The notes beneath the pieces were generated by a model. It made no database searches. It saw nothing but the letters and a program-made list of their open reading frames with translations, and was not told where the DNA came from. DNA of 64,000 nucleotides from Pararhizobium sp. IMCC3301 (GTDB lineage Bacteria > Pseudomonadota > Alphaproteobacteria > Rhizobiales > GCA-2746425). Below, piece by piece: positions 1 through 7,964 of this stretch. The stretch is from NCBI RefSeq assembly GCF_030758315.1, contig NZ_CP132336.1, forward strand, positions 3,005,001 through 3,069,000, given 5' to 3'. How positions within the stretch are numbered: position 1 is the first letter of the stretch; each line of letters begins with the position of its first letter. Made by a program: the position numbers and the translations under genes.

Positions 1-870
1 ATTCTTGCCCGTCATGATTATCCAAAACCGGTTGCCAGGCTGCTGGGTCAGGCGGCGGCTCTGACCGTGATGCTGGCAGCGTCGATAAAACTCGAAGGCC
101 GGCTGATCCTGCAGGCCCAGACCGATGGTCCGGTTTCGCTGCTGGTGGTTGATATGCGTGCCCCCGGCGATTATCGGGCGACCGCCAGTTTTGACGCCGA
201 CCGCGTCGCCGAGCTGGAAGACGCCGACGCTGGCGCATTGCTGGGCAGCGGAACCCTGGCTCTGACCATTGATCAGGGTCAGTATATGAACCGCTATCAG
301 GGTTATGTGGAATTGAATGGCGGGTCTCTGGAAGACGCCGCCCATGATTATTTCATCCGCTCCGAGCAGATCCCGACACGGATTCGTCTTGCCGTTTCCG
401 AATTAATCACCCGCACTGAAACCGGCGAGGCGACCCACGCCTGGCAGGCCAGCGGCGTGATGATCCAGTTTCTGCCTCATGCCTCCGACCGGCTGGTGCA
501 GAAAGATCTGCCGGCTGGCGGCATCGCGGATGAGGATTACCACGCTTCCCAGCCGGAAGACGATGATTCCTGGGTAGAAGCTCAGGCTCTCATCGACACA
601 TTGCAGGAAAACGAACTGGCCGATCCTGACCTGTCGGCAGAACGACTGCTGTTCCGCCTGTTTCATGAACGCGGCGTTCGCGTCTATGATGCTATGAGTG
701 TGCAGGACAAATGTTCCTGCAATGCCGCCAAGGTCGGCGGCGTTCTGGGTCAGCTCAGCCGCGAGGAACTGGTTGAAAGCATTGCGCAAAGCGGCCAGAT
801 CGAAGTCACATGCGAATTCTGCGCCCGCAAATATGACTTTGATCCGAACCGGCTGCTGAAACAGTCCTGA
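1..870 (+). CDS. hslO: Hsp33 redox-regulated chaperone, 5' truncated by the window edge
   Basis: The reading frame is already open at base 1, so the N-terminus lies outside the window; the first internal ATG is at 70. Hsp33 is a cytosolic holdase chaperone activated by oxidation, which releases zinc from a C-terminal four-cysteine centre. That centre is visible as a C-x-C pair (CSC, near base 715) followed by a C-x-x-C pair (CEFC, near base 820) just before the stop. The upstream part matches the family's N-terminal substrate-binding domain. Identification is strong because both cysteine pairs and their spacing fit. The next gene, maeB, is on the opposite strand. Confidence 0.95.
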   Translation: MLARHDYPKPVARLLGQAAALTVMLAASIKLEGRLILQAQTDGPVSLLVVDMRAPGDYRATASFDADRVAELEDADAGALLGSGTLALTIDQGQYMNRYQGYVELNGGSLEDAAHDYFIRSEQIPTRIRLAVSELITRTETGEATHAWQASGVMIQFLPHASDRLVQKDLPAGGIADEDYHASQPEDDDSWVEAQALIDTLQENELADPDLSAERLLFRLFHERGVRVYDAMSVQDKCSCNAAKVGGVLGQLSREELVESIAQSGQIEVTCEFCARKYDFDPNRLLKQS

Positions 871-920
871 CACCGGCGGGTTTTCTTTCACCGCGCCATT
901 CCGCACCGACCTCTCCACTA

Positions 921-1037
921 TCGTCGTCCTCGGGCTTGTCCCGGGGACCCAGCATATGATTTGCGGTGGTGAGGAAGGCGGAAAGTTTAGTCAGGTCTGG
1001 ATCCCCGGGACAAGCCCATTAATGTTTCGGGACGACG
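921..1037. repeat. Imperfect long inverted repeat (REP-like palindromic element)
   Basis: The left arm at 921-952 (core cgggcttgtcccgggga) is repeated inverted at 997-1037 (core tccccgggacaagccc), with about 45 bases between. The gtcgtc and gacgac ends also pair, with a short bulge in the right arm. It lies between the convergent hslO and maeB genes. Similar cgggcttg-rich palindromes are common interspersed intergenic repeats in alphaproteobacteria. It may also help end transcription from both sides. No coding function is evident. Confidence 0.7.
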
Positions 1038-1127
1038 GGTTTGGGCGGTTTTGGCTTATCCCTCGCCCCGCATCATTCCGCCCCGGCCCCCGCCAGCACA
1101 CCGTTCAAAAAAGCCGGGACTAAACAG

Positions 1128-3410
1128 TTAGCCTGAAATGCCATAGGCGGCGATGGCGGCCATGTTGACGATATCGCTGTCGCGCGATCCCATCGGCATG
1201 ATCTGCACCGATTTGTCGAACCCGACCAGCAGCGGGCCGATCACCGTTGAGCCGCCCAGTTCCTGCAGCATCTTGGTCGAGATGGAGGCGGAGTGGAAAG
1301 CCGGCATCACCAGCACATTGGCCGGTCCTGTCAGGCGGCAGAACGGATAGGAGCTCATGACATCCGCGTTGAGGGCGACATCGGCGGCCATTTCGCCATC
1401 ATATTCGAAATCAACACGTCGCTTGTCGAGGATCTTCACCGCTTCCTGCACCCGCTCGGAGCGTTCGCCCTGGGGATGGCCGAAGGTGGAATAGGCCAGC
1501 ATCGCAACTTTCGGCTCATAGCCCAGACGGCGCGCCACACCGGCGGCCTCTTCGGCAATGTCTGCAAGCTCAATTGCATTCGGCATATCATGAACGGCGG
1601 TGTCTGCGACCAGTACAGTACGGCCGCGGCAGATTGCCAGCGACATGCCGATGACCCGGTGCCCCGGTTTGGGGTCGATCATCAGGCGGACATCCTCCAG
1701 CACTGTGGAGTAATTCCGCGTGATGCCGGTGACCATGCAATCCGCATCACCCAGCGCCACCATGGCGCTGCCGAAATAATTCCGGTCGGTGTTCATCAAT
1801 CGCACGCAATCGCGGTAAAGATAACCTTTGCGCTGCATGCGGGCATACAGAAAATCGGCGTAATCCTTGTTGCGGTTGGAGCTTCTGGCACTGATCACTT
1901 CAATCTGGCCGCCCAGTTCCACGCCGACAGATTTTGCCGTGTCGTGGATTTCGTCCTCCCGCCCGATCAGAATTGCAGTGCCCAACCCCTGCGCAACGAA
2001 GCTCACCGCAGCGCGGATCACCTGCTCTTCTTCGCCCTCGGCAAACACCACCCGCTTGGGGTTGCGTTTGACTTTTGCAATGATGCGCTGAAGCGCGTTG
2101 GCGGTCGGATCGCGCCGGGCCGACAATTCAGCCTGATAGGCATCCATATCGACAATCGGCTTGCCGGCGGCACCCGATTCCATGGCGGCTTTCGCAACCG
2201 CCATCGGCACCGCCGAAATCAGTCTTGGATCGAACGGCACCGGAATGATGTAGTCAGTGCCGAATTTTGGCCGGTGACCGCGATAGGCGGCGGCAACTTC
2301 GTCAGGCACATCAGCGCGGGCCAGCGCGGCGATAGCGCGGGCCGCCGCAATTTTCATGTCATCATTGATAGTCGAGGCGCGCACATCCAGTGCGCCGCGG
2401 AAAATATAGGGAAATCCAAGCACATTGTTGACCTGGTTGGGATAGTCCGAACGGCCGGTCGCAATAATGGCATCATCGCGAATTTCCATAATCTCTTCCG
2501 GGGTCATTTCCGGATCAGGATTGGCCATCGCGAAAATGATCGGCTGGTCAGCCATGGCGCGAACCATATCAGCGGTCAGTGCGCCCTTGGCGGACAGGCC
2601 AAAGAACACGTCGGCTCCTTCCATGGCTTCCAGCAGGCTGCGCGCCTTGGTGGGCACGGCATGTGCCGATTTCCACTGGTTCATTCCCTCCTGGCGGCCC
2701 TGATAGATCGGCCCCTTGGTGTCGCACAGAATGATATTCTCGTGCGGCATGCCCATCGATTTGATCAACTCGATACAGGCGATCCCGGCAGAGCCGGCAC
2801 CGTTGCAGATCAGCTTCGTGGTTTTCAAATCGCGCCCGGTCAGATGCAGCGCATTGATCAGCCCGGCCGCGGAAATGATCGCAGTGCCGTGCTGATCATC
2901 ATGAAACACCGGAATATCCATCAATTCCCGCAGGCGCTGTTCGATGATGAAACAGTCCGGGGCCTTGATGTCCTCCAGATTGATGCCGCCAAAAGAGGGC
3001 CCCAGAAAGCGCACCGCATTGATAAATTCATCGACATCCTCGGTGTCGATTTCCAGATCGATACTGTCCACATCGGCAAACCGTTTGAACAGCACGGCCT
3101 TGCCCTCCATCACCGGTTTGGAGGCCAGCGCACCCAGATTGCCCATACCCAGAATGGCCGTGCCATTGGAGATCACCGCAACCATATTGCCCCGCGTGGT
3201 GTAGTCGTAGGCGCGCGATGGATCGTCAGCGATAGCTTGCACCGGCACCGCCACACCAGGCGAATAGGCCAGCGACAGATCGCGTTGTGTCGCCATTGGT
3301 TTGGTGGCGACGATTTCCAGTTTTCCGGGGCGGCCCTGCTGATGGAACTGCAGGGCTTCCTGGTCGGTCAGCGGGATGTTGCGTTTACCGGACTTGTCCG
3401 TAGCGGGCAT
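1128..3410 (-). CDS. maeB: NADP-type malic enzyme with phosphotransacetylase-like C-terminal domain
   Basis: A 760-residue protein that oxidatively decarboxylates malate to pyruvate, supplying NADPH and pyruvate. The N-terminal ~430 residues form the malic enzyme part (SLAYSPGVAVP; FHDDQHGTA around the metal site; NAD(P)-binding GAGSAGIAC). The C-terminal ~330 residues resemble phosphotransacetylase, which in MaeB enzymes is regulatory and not catalytic. The frame extends upstream to 3587, but the ATG at 3410 is chosen because an aggaaa ribosome site precedes it and the resulting length matches known MaeB proteins. Residues upstream of that ATG are cysteine-rich and unlike the family. Confidence 0.95.
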   Translation of the reverse strand: MPATDKSGKRNIPLTDQEALQFHQQGRPGKLEIVATKPMATQRDLSLAYSPGVAVPVQAIADDPSRAYDYTTRGNMVAVISNGTAILGMGNLGALASKPVMEGKAVLFKRFADVDSIDLEIDTEDVDEFINAVRFLGPSFGGINLEDIKAPDCFIIEQRLRELMDIPVFHDDQHGTAIISAAGLINALHLTGRDLKTTKLICNGAGSAGIACIELIKSMGMPHENIILCDTKGPIYQGRQEGMNQWKSAHAVPTKARSLLEAMEGADVFFGLSAKGALTADMVRAMADQPIIFAMANPDPEMTPEEIMEIRDDAIIATGRSDYPNQVNNVLGFPYIFRGALDVRASTINDDMKIAAARAIAALARADVPDEVAAAYRGHRPKFGTDYIIPVPFDPRLISAVPMAVAKAAMESGAAGKPIVDMDAYQAELSARRDPTANALQRIIAKVKRNPKRVVFAEGEEEQVIRAAVSFVAQGLGTAILIGREDEIHDTAKSVGVELGGQIEVISARSSNRNKDYADFLYARMQRKGYLYRDCVRLMNTDRNYFGSAMVALGDADCMVTGITRNYSTVLEDVRLMIDPKPGHRVIGMSLAICRGRTVLVADTAVHDMPNAIELADIAEEAAGVARRLGYEPKVAMLAYSTFGHPQGERSERVQEAVKILDKRRVDFEYDGEMAADVALNADVMSSYPFCRLTGPANVLVMPAFHSASISTKMLQELGGSTVIGPLLVGFDKSVQIMPMGSRDSDIVNMAAIAAYGISG

Positions 3411-3688
3411 GGCGTTTCCTGTTTTAATTTTTATGATTTTTACCTTGGTCAGACAACCTAGCGAGCCGCAACGATCTCCACAAGGTGTGCTTTTGCACAG
3501 CCCACAATCCTGCGTGTCATGGACGCAATAATTTGCTGGAGCGTTGGGTGATTCAATCGAGACACCCCCGCGTTCTGGCAAGGTCATATCTGCCGCCTGA
3601 ACAATGATTCCCGGATTCAGGTCGCTTTTGCAAAACGACCTATCCCCTTACAAGACGGCCATGATAATTGCCGGTTCGCAGTTGACAA

Positions 3689-4096
3689 TCAGGGATGCGG
3701 ATGCGGTCCCAGACGGTGGTGCAAGCGTGAATCATGGACATGGAAGTGGTTGGCGAACCAAGCTTCCAGAGTTGTCGCCAATCGATCGGCGGTTTGATCG
3801 GGTGACGGTGCGTTCTCCTCCATGATGTCGCGCAATTCGTCCATGAGGCGCTCGTGATCGGCCTTGTGCTCGGCGCGCTGGTCGTAACCGTGGGCCTGCA
3901 TCTGCTGCTCTTCCAAGGCGAAATGCGCCGAGATCCCGCGCAGCAGATCGCCAAACCCGCGCTCAACGTCCGCATCCGGACGCCGGTCAAGGATTGCCGC
4001 TGTGGTCTGGTTGACCAGATCGATCAGCTCCTGGTGTTCGCTATCGATTGCCGGGTTTCCGACACTGTATTCGGGTTTCCATTCGATTGGTGCCAT
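3689..4096 (-). CDS. Bacteriohemerythrin-like di-iron protein
   Basis: A 135-residue single-domain hemerythrin. All expected di-iron ligands can be read: H21 in an SEHQEL context, H58-x3-E62, H77-x3-H81 and H117-x4-D122. These proteins bind O2 reversibly and some bind or reduce nitric oxide. The C-terminus ends in a His-rich tail. It is the last gene of the minus-strand oxidase-like operon, 18 bases after the anchored unknown gene, so a role in delivering or buffering the gaseous substrate (O2 or NO) of that system is a reasonable inference, not shown here. Confidence 0.9.
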   Translation of the reverse strand: MAPIEWKPEYSVGNPAIDSEHQELIDLVNQTTAAILDRRPDADVERGFGDLLRGISAHFALEEQQMQAHGYDQRAEHKADHERLMDELRDIMEENAPSPDQTADRLATTLEAWFANHFHVHDSRLHHRLGPHPHP

Positions 4097-4114
4097 GTCC
4101 GGCTCCTTTCATCG

Positions 4115-4618
4115 TTACTTGAAGACGAATCCGACATCGTTGCGAAAGTCGATCACGAAACTCTGCTGCGGCTTAAGGTCAACCTGTCGCGCGACCTCGT
4201 AGTCGAACCCGTTGGTTTGGGGGTTGTCCCGCATTCGTACCGTCAGGGAATGCGATCCTGCAGGCAAGATCAGGCGTTCATAGATGCGTGATGGCCCGCT
4301 GCCCGCCAAGCCTGAAGGCGGGCTTTCTGCAGCATAGACAGGGGCACCATCGACCTCCAGCTCAACGTATATCGCAGGGCGACGGCGCTCGCAAATCTGG
4401 GTCTGGCGCATGTTGGGCGGCAGCTTCGCCAGTTCTTCAGGCGTTCTGTCGCGGCATCTGGCGCTGCTGTCGCCGCTGTGGGTGAAGCTCAGCCGCACCA
4501 GTGCCGAGCCTTCGGGCACGCTGCGCCAGGTCGGCGCGGCGGACAGCCAGGCGACCCCGGCGAACAGCAGCAGCGTGACGCCGCCGCCCATCGCCAGATG
4601 ATGCAAACGCGCTTTCAT
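4115..4618 (-). CDS. Membrane-anchored protein of unknown function in the oxidase operon
   Basis: A 167-residue protein with one hydrophobic segment (about residues 10-28) that could be an anchor or uncleaved signal, then a soluble region probably in the periplasm. That region contains a C-R-D-R patch and a second cysteine near residue 76. I do not recognise the family. Its ATG overlaps the stop of the upstream cytochrome b fusion gene in an ATGA arrangement, so the two are probably translationally coupled. This placement suggests it is a component or assembly factor of the same electron-transfer complex. Confidence 0.75.
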   Translation of the reverse strand: MKARLHHLAMGGGVTLLLFAGVAWLSAAPTWRSVPEGSALVRLSFTHSGDSSARCRDRTPEELAKLPPNMRQTQICERRRPAIYVELEVDGAPVYAAESPPSGLAGSGPSRIYERLILPAGSHSLTVRMRDNPQTNGFDYEVARQVDLKPQQSFVIDFRNDVGFVFK

Positions 4619-6201
4619 CGCTTTTTGCCCGCACTCGCCACGATCTGGTCGGCCGCTTTCACATCGTCGGGGTCGAGCGGACGCTGGTTGGCGATCGGTC
4701 CCATCGCCGCGAGTCTTTCGGCGAAGCTACGGGTTTCCGCCTCCAGACGTGCGTTTTCAGTTGGCCCCGCCCAGACCGTCAGCAATCGCTCGGACGGAAC
4801 GCGGGCGCGCAGGAACGGATCACGGGTACGGGCGATGCGTTCTTCGGTCCACTTGCCGCCGAGCCGGTTGAAGCAGTCGCGTTCAGCACAGCCCGCGATG
4901 CAGACGCCGTCGGCCAGATCGCGGCTGAGGATGAAGTCGAACAGCGACGGTGGTGCCATCGCCACGCAAGGCAGGATCACACGACCTTTTTCAGGAACAC
5001 TTGCCGCACCGTGGGCACAGGCGATGGTCATCGTCCGGCCCGGTCCCGTCAGCTCCGATCCTGCAGCGATTACCTCGGCGCGCAACTCCTCAAGCGGGCG
5101 ACCGGGAAGGTCGATACCGGTAATCAGCGGGCCACTGCGGCGGAACGGCGTCGAGGAGGGGCACGATCCCATGCAGATGCCGCAGGCGACGCAGCGGTCC
5201 GCATCGACCTCCGCCTGCAGCAGAAAGGCGGCGCCGTCAGTGCGCGGAACCATGGTAATGGCATTGTAGGGGCAATCGGCCTCGCAGCGAGTGCAGCCGT
5301 TGCAGAAGTCCAGGAAAACCTGTGCCGCCTCGGCTTCCTTGCGCGGCGGCAACCAGGGCAGCCCTATCATGAGCAGCGAAACAAGCAGCGTTCCGGTCCA
5401 GACCACGCCCGGCGGCGCAAGATCGATCACCGGGTAGAGTCCGAGGATGAACCAGTCGAGTCCGATTTCTGAGGGGAAGGTTGCCAGATTTGCCGGGCCC
5501 TGCGAAGACGCCGGCATCGCGAACGCGACCGCTATCAGCGCCGTCAGCGTGATGGCGCCGAGGCCGCGCGGCGGATTCGTCCGCGCCGAGGTGATGCGCT
5601 GGACGTGGATCCACATCATCAGCAACAGCAGCAGCGGAATGGCGATGTGGAGGAACACCATCAGCGTGAAGAAGCGCCCCGACAGGCTGTCGGGCGTCAG
5701 GAAGTTCCGCGCAATCGGTTCGGCGAAAAACGGCAATGCGTCCAGCAGTTCCGTCGTCGTCAGCGCAACATATTGCGCCAGCTTGTCCCAGACCAGCCAG
5801 TAGCCGGTGATGCCCGACATGTAGACGAACCACATGACCGGTACGCCGGTGATCCAGGAGAACCAGCGCCGCCCACGATAGCGGTCGAAGGACCATTCGC
5901 GCACCAGATGTATCAGCATCACGACGACCATAAGATCCGACGCATAGCGGTGCAGACTGCGCGCCAGCCCGGCGTGAAACCAGTGGTCGTTGGAGAGCCA
6001 TTCTACGGACTGATAGGCCTCGACCACACCGGTATCGAAGAAGATGAACAGATAGATGCCGGTGACGGCGACGATCCAGAACAGGAACCAGCCAAGCGAA
6101 CCCAGATTGGCGAGCGGGTTCCAGTCCGGCCCGAATAGCGTATCGAGAGGACGTTCGACCCGATCAAACCCGCGCCGCAGAATCGTGCGAACCCCAATCA
6201 T
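4615..6201 (-). CDS. Cytochrome b / 2x[4Fe-4S] ferredoxin / MvhD-like fusion protein
   Basis: A 528-residue three-part fusion. Residues ~1-285 form a cytochrome b N-terminal-type membrane domain with two bis-heme His pairs in H-x13-H spacing (H84/H98 and H185/H199). Residues ~295-350 hold two [4Fe-4S] ferredoxin motifs (C300, C303, C306, C310 and C337, C340, C343, C347). Residues ~390-490 resemble the small MvhD/hydrogenase FeS subunit domain (CIAGC and ERDCF motifs). The ATG at 6201 is chosen because it follows the SCO stop by 4 bases. The gene lies in the oxidase-like operon. It probably passes electrons between a cytoplasmic donor, the quinone pool and the complex; direction and partner are unknown. 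Confidence 0.85.
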   Translation of the reverse strand: MIGVRTILRRGFDRVERPLDTLFGPDWNPLANLGSLGWFLFWIVAVTGIYLFIFFDTGVVEAYQSVEWLSNDHWFHAGLARSLHRYASDLMVVVMLIHLVREWSFDRYRGRRWFSWITGVPVMWFVYMSGITGYWLVWDKLAQYVALTTTELLDALPFFAEPIARNFLTPDSLSGRFFTLMVFLHIAIPLLLLLMMWIHVQRITSARTNPPRGLGAITLTALIAVAFAMPASSQGPANLATFPSEIGLDWFILGLYPVIDLAPPGVVWTGTLLVSLLMIGLPWLPPRKEAEAAQVFLDFCNGCTRCEADCPYNAITMVPRTDGAAFLLQAEVDADRCVACGICMGSCPSSTPFRRSGPLITGIDLPGRPLEELRAEVIAAGSELTGPGRTMTIACAHGAASVPEKGRVILPCVAMAPPSLFDFILSRDLADGVCIAGCAERDCFNRLGGKWTEERIARTRDPFLRARVPSERLLTVWAGPTENARLEAETRSFAERLAAMGPIANQRPLDPDDVKAADQIVASAGKKR

Positions 6202-6205
6202 GGCA

Positions 6206-7060
6206 TCATCTCGTCTGCTCTTGGTGTGCCGGTGCAGCACGATACCGCCCGGCGCGCCGCCGTTCAAGCCAGAGCCGCAGAATAACGAGCGCCGTCAGCA
6301 GCAGCGACACGGCACCGAAGAAGATGCCAAAGAAGATGCCGTAATCGAAGCGATAGGCGCGGGTCAGTGGATTGTAGACGGTGCACAGAAATGTGAGCCT
6401 GTTCCACAGATCAGCTGGCGCGGCCGAGCGCAACGTCTTGCCAAGGATGAGATCCTTGAGTGGCTCCATGAACACCGGCAGCGGAAAAGTCTCTCCGTAG
6501 AGCTGGCGGTAAACCTTGCCGTTGGCGTCCAGGATGGTCGTCTGGCTGGGATGATCAAAACTGCCTGCAGCCGCCCGCCAGCTGAAGCCCAGATCCTTCA
6601 CCAGCGCTTCGGTGGTTTCGGCATCGGCGCTGGCGACACGCCAGTCGTCGAGCTGGCGCAGCCCGTGCGAAATCGCGAAAGCGCGAAGCTGCGCCGGCTT
6701 GTCCCCGCTGGCGTCGAAGCCGAAGCTCAGCACCCCGAAGCTTTTCTCGCCCAGCACCTTGCGGGCATCCTTGACGGCATTGACCAGATGATCGGTCGTG
6801 ACCGGGCAGATCGAACTGCAACTGGTGTAGATCAGCGAAATTACCAGCGGGCGTCCGCGCAAATCGGCCAGTGACAGCGGCGCGCCTCGCTGGTCGCGCA
6901 GAACATGGTTGCCGACTTGCCGTCCGATGGCGTCCTGGCTGATCCTGTAAACCTGTTCGGCGTCCAGTGCTTCCGGAGGCTGGTCAACCGTCTGCGCCTG
7001 CGCGCCATAGCTCAGCGCCGCCATCCAGAGGATGCACAGGCTGCGGATCAGAGCGCCCAT
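6206..7060 (-). CDS. SCO1/SenC-family copper chaperone with C-terminal membrane segment
   Basis: A 284-residue thioredoxin-fold protein. SCO proteins deliver copper to, or reduce, the CuA centre of oxidase subunit II in the periplasm. The copper-binding C81-x3-C85 motif (CSSIC) and distal H170 are present. A signal-like segment occupies about residues 5-23, and an extra hydrophobic helix lies near residues 240-262, so it may be anchored at both ends. The start at 7060 overlaps the end of ctaB by 13 bases. Its presence fits the intact CuA motif encoded upstream at 9712-10266. Confidence 0.9.
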   Translation of the reverse strand: MGALIRSLCILWMAALSYGAQAQTVDQPPEALDAEQVYRISQDAIGRQVGNHVLRDQRGAPLSLADLRGRPLVISLIYTSCSSICPVTTDHLVNAVKDARKVLGEKSFGVLSFGFDASGDKPAQLRAFAISHGLRQLDDWRVASADAETTEALVKDLGFSWRAAAGSFDHPSQTTILDANGKVYRQLYGETFPLPVFMEPLKDLILGKTLRSAAPADLWNRLTFLCTVYNPLTRAYRFDYGIFFGIFFGAVSLLLTALVILRLWLERRRAGRYRAAPAHQEQTR

Positions 7061-7944
7061 CCCAGAACCTCGTCCAGAGGAGCCTCGTCCAGAATCACGC
7101 CTGCCGCGAGCAAAGCAAACTGGACGAGCGAGGCGCGAAAGGTCCGCATCGCTGCGCTGGGGGTTGGCCCGCGCAGCAGCCGCCAGGCGGCGAAAAGAAA
7201 GGGCAGTCCTCCCAGGGCGGCGAAGACGCCATAAATCCAGCCCATGCCGAACCACAGCGGCACCAATGACAGCACGACCAGGAAAACAACATGGCTGAAG
7301 ATCGCCGGCCCCCAGATTTCGGGTCCGGTCACGACCGGCAGCATCGGGATCTTGGCGCGGCGGTAATCCTCGCCGCGTGCCACTGCAAGGCTCCAGAAAT
7401 GCGGCGGGGTCCACAGGAACAGCACCGCGGCCAACAGGATCGGTACCGGGCCGATGACCGGGCCGAACTGCGGCGCCGCCGCCGCAGCTCCGGCCAGAAC
7501 CGCGAAACTGCCCGCAGCGCCGCCGATCACTATGTTCCAGACGGTGCGGGTCTTGAGCCAGACGGTATAGACAACGCCATATGTCAGGGCTCCCAGAAAC
7601 ACCAGAAACGTGGCCAGGGTGCCGCCGACCGACCAGGCCATCAGAAGCGATACGCCCAGCAGCGCCAACAGTGTCACCGGCCAGATGGCACCGGCCTTCA
7701 GTACACCGCTGGCGAAGGGCCGGTTCCGGGTTCGCGCCATCATGCGGTCGCTGTCGCGTTCGTAATACTGGTTGAAACCACCAGCCGCGCCGGACGCACC
7801 CAGCACGGCCAGCGCGAAGACCAGTGCCTTCACCATGCCCAGTTCACCATCGCTGGTCATCACCCCGACAAGGGCCGCCAGGGCGATGAAGCTGCCGATC
7901 CTGAGCTTGAGGATCGAGACGGTCATGGACAGGGCATTAAGCAT
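7048..7944 (-). CDS. ctaB: Protoheme IX farnesyltransferase (heme O synthase)
   Basis: A UbiA-family membrane prenyltransferase of about 298 residues that converts heme B to heme O for heme-copper enzymes. The Asp-rich prenyl-diphosphate site is clear (NQYYERDSDRMMARTRNRP), and the rest is a series of hydrophobic helices. The ATG at 7944 has a ggagt ribosome site 8 bases upstream. An alternative ATG at 7965 overlaps the upstream oxidase stop as ATGA. No heme A synthase is seen nearby, so the adjacent enzyme may carry heme O, or heme A made elsewhere. Confidence 0.9.
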   Translation of the reverse strand: MLNALSMTVSILKLRIGSFIALAALVGVMTSDGELGMVKALVFALAVLGASGAAGGFNQYYERDSDRMMARTRNRPFASGVLKAGAIWPVTLLALLGVSLLMAWSVGGTLATFLVFLGALTYGVVYTVWLKTRTVWNIVIGGAAGSFAVLAGAAAAAPQFGPVIGPVPILLAAVLFLWTPPHFWSLAVARGEDYRRAKIPMLPVVTGPEIWGPAIFSHVVFLVVLSLVPLWFGMGWIYGVFAALGGLPFLFAAWRLLRGPTPSAAMRTFRASLVQFALLAAGVILDEAPLDEVLGWAL

Positions 7945-7964
7945 GGCGGGCACTCCCTTGCGCA

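Noticed and set aside
1293-3461. A 722-codon plus-strand open frame opposite maeB
   Set aside because: It is antisense to a strongly conserved gene, has a His/Gly/Arg-rich composition typical of GC-rich shadow frames, and no domain-like segment.
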